Assembly: GCF_022549785.1 (NCBI RefSeq) | Contig: NZ_JAKZGO010000010.1 | Span: 85,888-149,887 of the forward strand | Direction of reading: 5' to 3' | DNA length: 64,000 nucleotides | Source: Belliella alkalica | Lineage (GTDB): Bacteria; Bacteroidota; Bacteroidia; Cytophagales; Cyclobacteriaceae | In this document: in pieces, positions 62,068-64,000 of the stretch | Layout of the letters: every line of letters begins with the position of its first letter | Numbering within the stretch: position 1 is the first letter of the stretch | The notes under the pieces: generated by a model | Seen by the model: the letters and a program-made list of their open reading frames with translations, nothing else | Database searches by the model: none | Told to the model about the DNA's origin: nothing | Program-made: the position numbers and the translations under genes

Positions 62068-62613
62068 ATGAAAATTTTGAAAATTTTAACTTTAGCTGCT
62101 GTATGTAGTGCAGTAGTATTGGCAGTAAGTTGTGAAAACAAACCTGCAGAGACTGAAGAATCTACGGAGATTGTAGAGGAAGAAGTTGTAGTAGAAGAAG
62201 CGCCAAATACGGTAGTTGATATCGCAGTTGGTTCGCCAGACCATACTACATTGGTAGCTGCGGTCTCTGCAGCTGGTTTGGTAGAGACTTTGAATGGTGG
62301 TGGTCCATTTACTGTGTTCGCTCCTACAAACGCTGCATTTGCTGCTTTGCCAGCTGGTGCTGTTGACGACTTGTTGAAAGCTGAGAATAAGGAAAAATTG
62401 ACTGGCGTTTTGACCTACCATGTAGTGTCTGGAAATGTGAAGTCAAGTGACCTTTCGGACGGACAAGTTGTGACTACTTTGAATGGTCAGGAATTGACTG
62501 TAAGCATCAAGGATGGCAAGGTGATGATCAATGGAGCTACTGTTACCGCTGCTGACCTTGAAGGAAGCAATGGCGTAGTTCACGTAATTGATTCTGTCTT
62601 AATGCCAAAATAA
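62068..62613 (+). CDS. fasciclin-domain lipoprotein
   Basis: Starting at ATG 62068 the 181-residue protein has a lipoprotein signal (MKILKILTLAAVCSAVVLAVSC). An acidic linker follows (about 23-45) and then one FAS1 domain (about 50-180): ALVAAVSAAGL-type helix, GGPFTVFAPTNAAFAALP, LTGVLTYHVVSG and GVVHVIDSVLMPK. FAS1 domains mediate adhesion or protein interaction at the cell surface. The open frame upstream to 61954 is dismissed because the lipoprotein signal fixes the start. Terminator at 62641. Confidence 0.93.
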   Translation: MKILKILTLAAVCSAVVLAVSCENKPAETEESTEIVEEEVVVEEAPNTVVDIAVGSPDHTTLVAAVSAAGLVETLNGGGPFTVFAPTNAAFAALPAGAVDDLLKAENKEKLTGVLTYHVVSGNVKSSDLSDGQVVTTLNGQELTVSIKDGKVMINGATVTAADLEGSNGVVHVIDSVLMPK

Positions 62614-62640
62614 GTTGCATTAAACTGTTCAGAAAAACTA

Positions 62641-62662
62641 AAGCCTGCTTTCGAGCGGGCTT
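62641..62662 (+). terminator. terminator after the fasciclin gene
   Basis: AAGCCTGC and GCGGGCTT pair (one T-G) around a 6-base loop, followed by TTT, 27 bases past the stop. Confidence 0.88.
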
Positions 62663-62908
62663 TTTCAGTTTCCATTCATTCTTAAATTCTGAATTTTATT
62701 TTTTGTTGCTTTCTTGAGATACACACTAATTATTTCATTGAAAGATAGTTTGTTATAACCTTTTTTTGACCAGTCTTTAGCAGATATGTCTTATCTATCT
62801 CAAAATGGAGATTTTCAATTTTTAAATAATTTTTCTTCGAGTTTCCTTGGATTCTTAAAATTCCTGAATTTACTTTGTGGCATCCTATCACTTTTTATGG
62901 TGTTGGGA

Positions 62909-63014
62909 TTTATACAGAAGAGACGAGAGACAGGCTCTAAGACCCTCTGGCAACCTGGAAAATCCAAGGTGCCAATTCCTGCCGAAAGAGAATATCCTCC
63001 TTCGGAAATATAAA
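62909..63014 (+). promoter_or_regulatory. SAM-type riboswitch upstream of the metY-like gene
   Basis: A P1 stem TTTATA / TATAAA closes a region with the conserved SAM-I-clan core: GAGACAGGCTCTAAGACCCT, CTGGCAACCTGG, CCAAGGTGCCAATTCCTGCC and a final hairpin (GAAAGAGAATATCCTCCTTC). The GGCAACC...GGTGCCAA.TCCTGCC order is that of the S-box family. The downstream gene makes homocysteine/methionine, as expected for SAM control. The exact class (SAM-I or a Bacteroidota variant) and the expression platform are not decided. Confidence 0.85.
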
Positions 63015-63192
63015 TTCTTAACAAGATGATTTATATTCCAAATTTCAGGCAATCCAACAATTCAAATTTGACAAGTCAAGTTCAATGCACTATGTGTTTT
63101 GATTCTTTTGCATGTCCCATGTGTAGGTGATTTTTGCCTATTGCCAACTGTTTCCTTCTTCAGTTCCCTTCAAAAAGAATATTGATAAGTAA

Positions 63193-64000
<808 letters not shown>

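Noticed and set aside
62786..63013. 75-aa plus-strand frame before metY
   Set aside because: Its second half is the SAM riboswitch, and the frame is explained by RNA conservation.

Overview
The window comes from a member of the Bacteroidota, most likely Cytophagales/Cyclobacteriaceae. This placement is an inference from gene families and signals. There are three TonB-dependent receptors with N-terminal carboxypeptidase-regulatory-like domains, menaquinone synthesis (MenA), WbqC and DUF2490 families, many lipoproteins with a C-D/S-rich start, TAnnTTTG-type promoters (two with a TTG placed exactly 19 bases upstream), and a moderately AT-rich sequence. No rRNA, tRNA, CRISPR array, transposase or integrase was found.

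Layout. 0-3 kb: a TonB receptor and the start of a downstream lipoprotein. 3.5-13.2 kb: housekeeping genes (clpC, wbqC-like, a Sua5/YrdC-type gene, a nudix hydrolase, mltG-thioesterase-yihY, a TPR lipoprotein) and a two-gene unit whose second member is a lipoprotein with two tandem truncated-haemoglobin-like domains. 13.3-19.85 kb: a repeat island with 12 copies of a roughly 220-base multi-hairpin element at about 256-base spacing, grouped 3+1+4+4, plus two copies of a 311-base hairpin module (T) and four copies of a roughly 70-100-base element (L). Small gene groups sit after L elements: a 45-aa membrane peptide, a retropepsin-like lipoprotein, a frameshifted peptide, a 125-aa protein, a 39-aa peptide and a CPBP protease. 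19.9-24.5 kb: hisGDCB on the minus strand, preceded by a histidine-rich leader peptide that is too short for normal ORF calling, a hairpin and a well-formed promoter.

24.5-36 kb: minus-strand genes for a membrane protein, VOC protein, SGNH hydrolase, SUI1-like factor, universal stress protein, menA, glutathione peroxidase, argS, arginase and an Oar-like TonB receptor. 36-42.7 kb, plus strand: a TonB receptor, a TauE/SafE exporter, an Rrf2 regulator with a cysteine cluster, an unknown 163-aa protein and a PLP-dependent arginine decarboxylase-like enzyme. 43-46.3 kb: a three-gene envelope unit (MORN-like/coiled-coil protein, DUF2490 protein, small beta-barrel). 46.3-52 kb: a D-threonine aldolase-like enzyme, then a fructan/sucrose cluster (GH32 lipoprotein, sugar porter, fructokinase) broken by a hairpin-repeat patch. 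52-57.6 kb: an accessory stretch of mostly single genes separated by unusual intergenic DNA, including a large SF2 helicase with predicted membrane segments. 58-64 kb: a beta-barrel, a DUF6364/PIN toxin-antitoxin pair, a TlpA-like protein, rlmF, a fasciclin lipoprotein, and a SAM-type riboswitch ahead of a truncated O-acetylhomoserine sulfhydrylase gene.

The strongest candidates for something new are the modular repeat/cassette island (13.3-19.85 kb), the histidine leader, the double-globin lipoprotein and the membrane-associated helicase.
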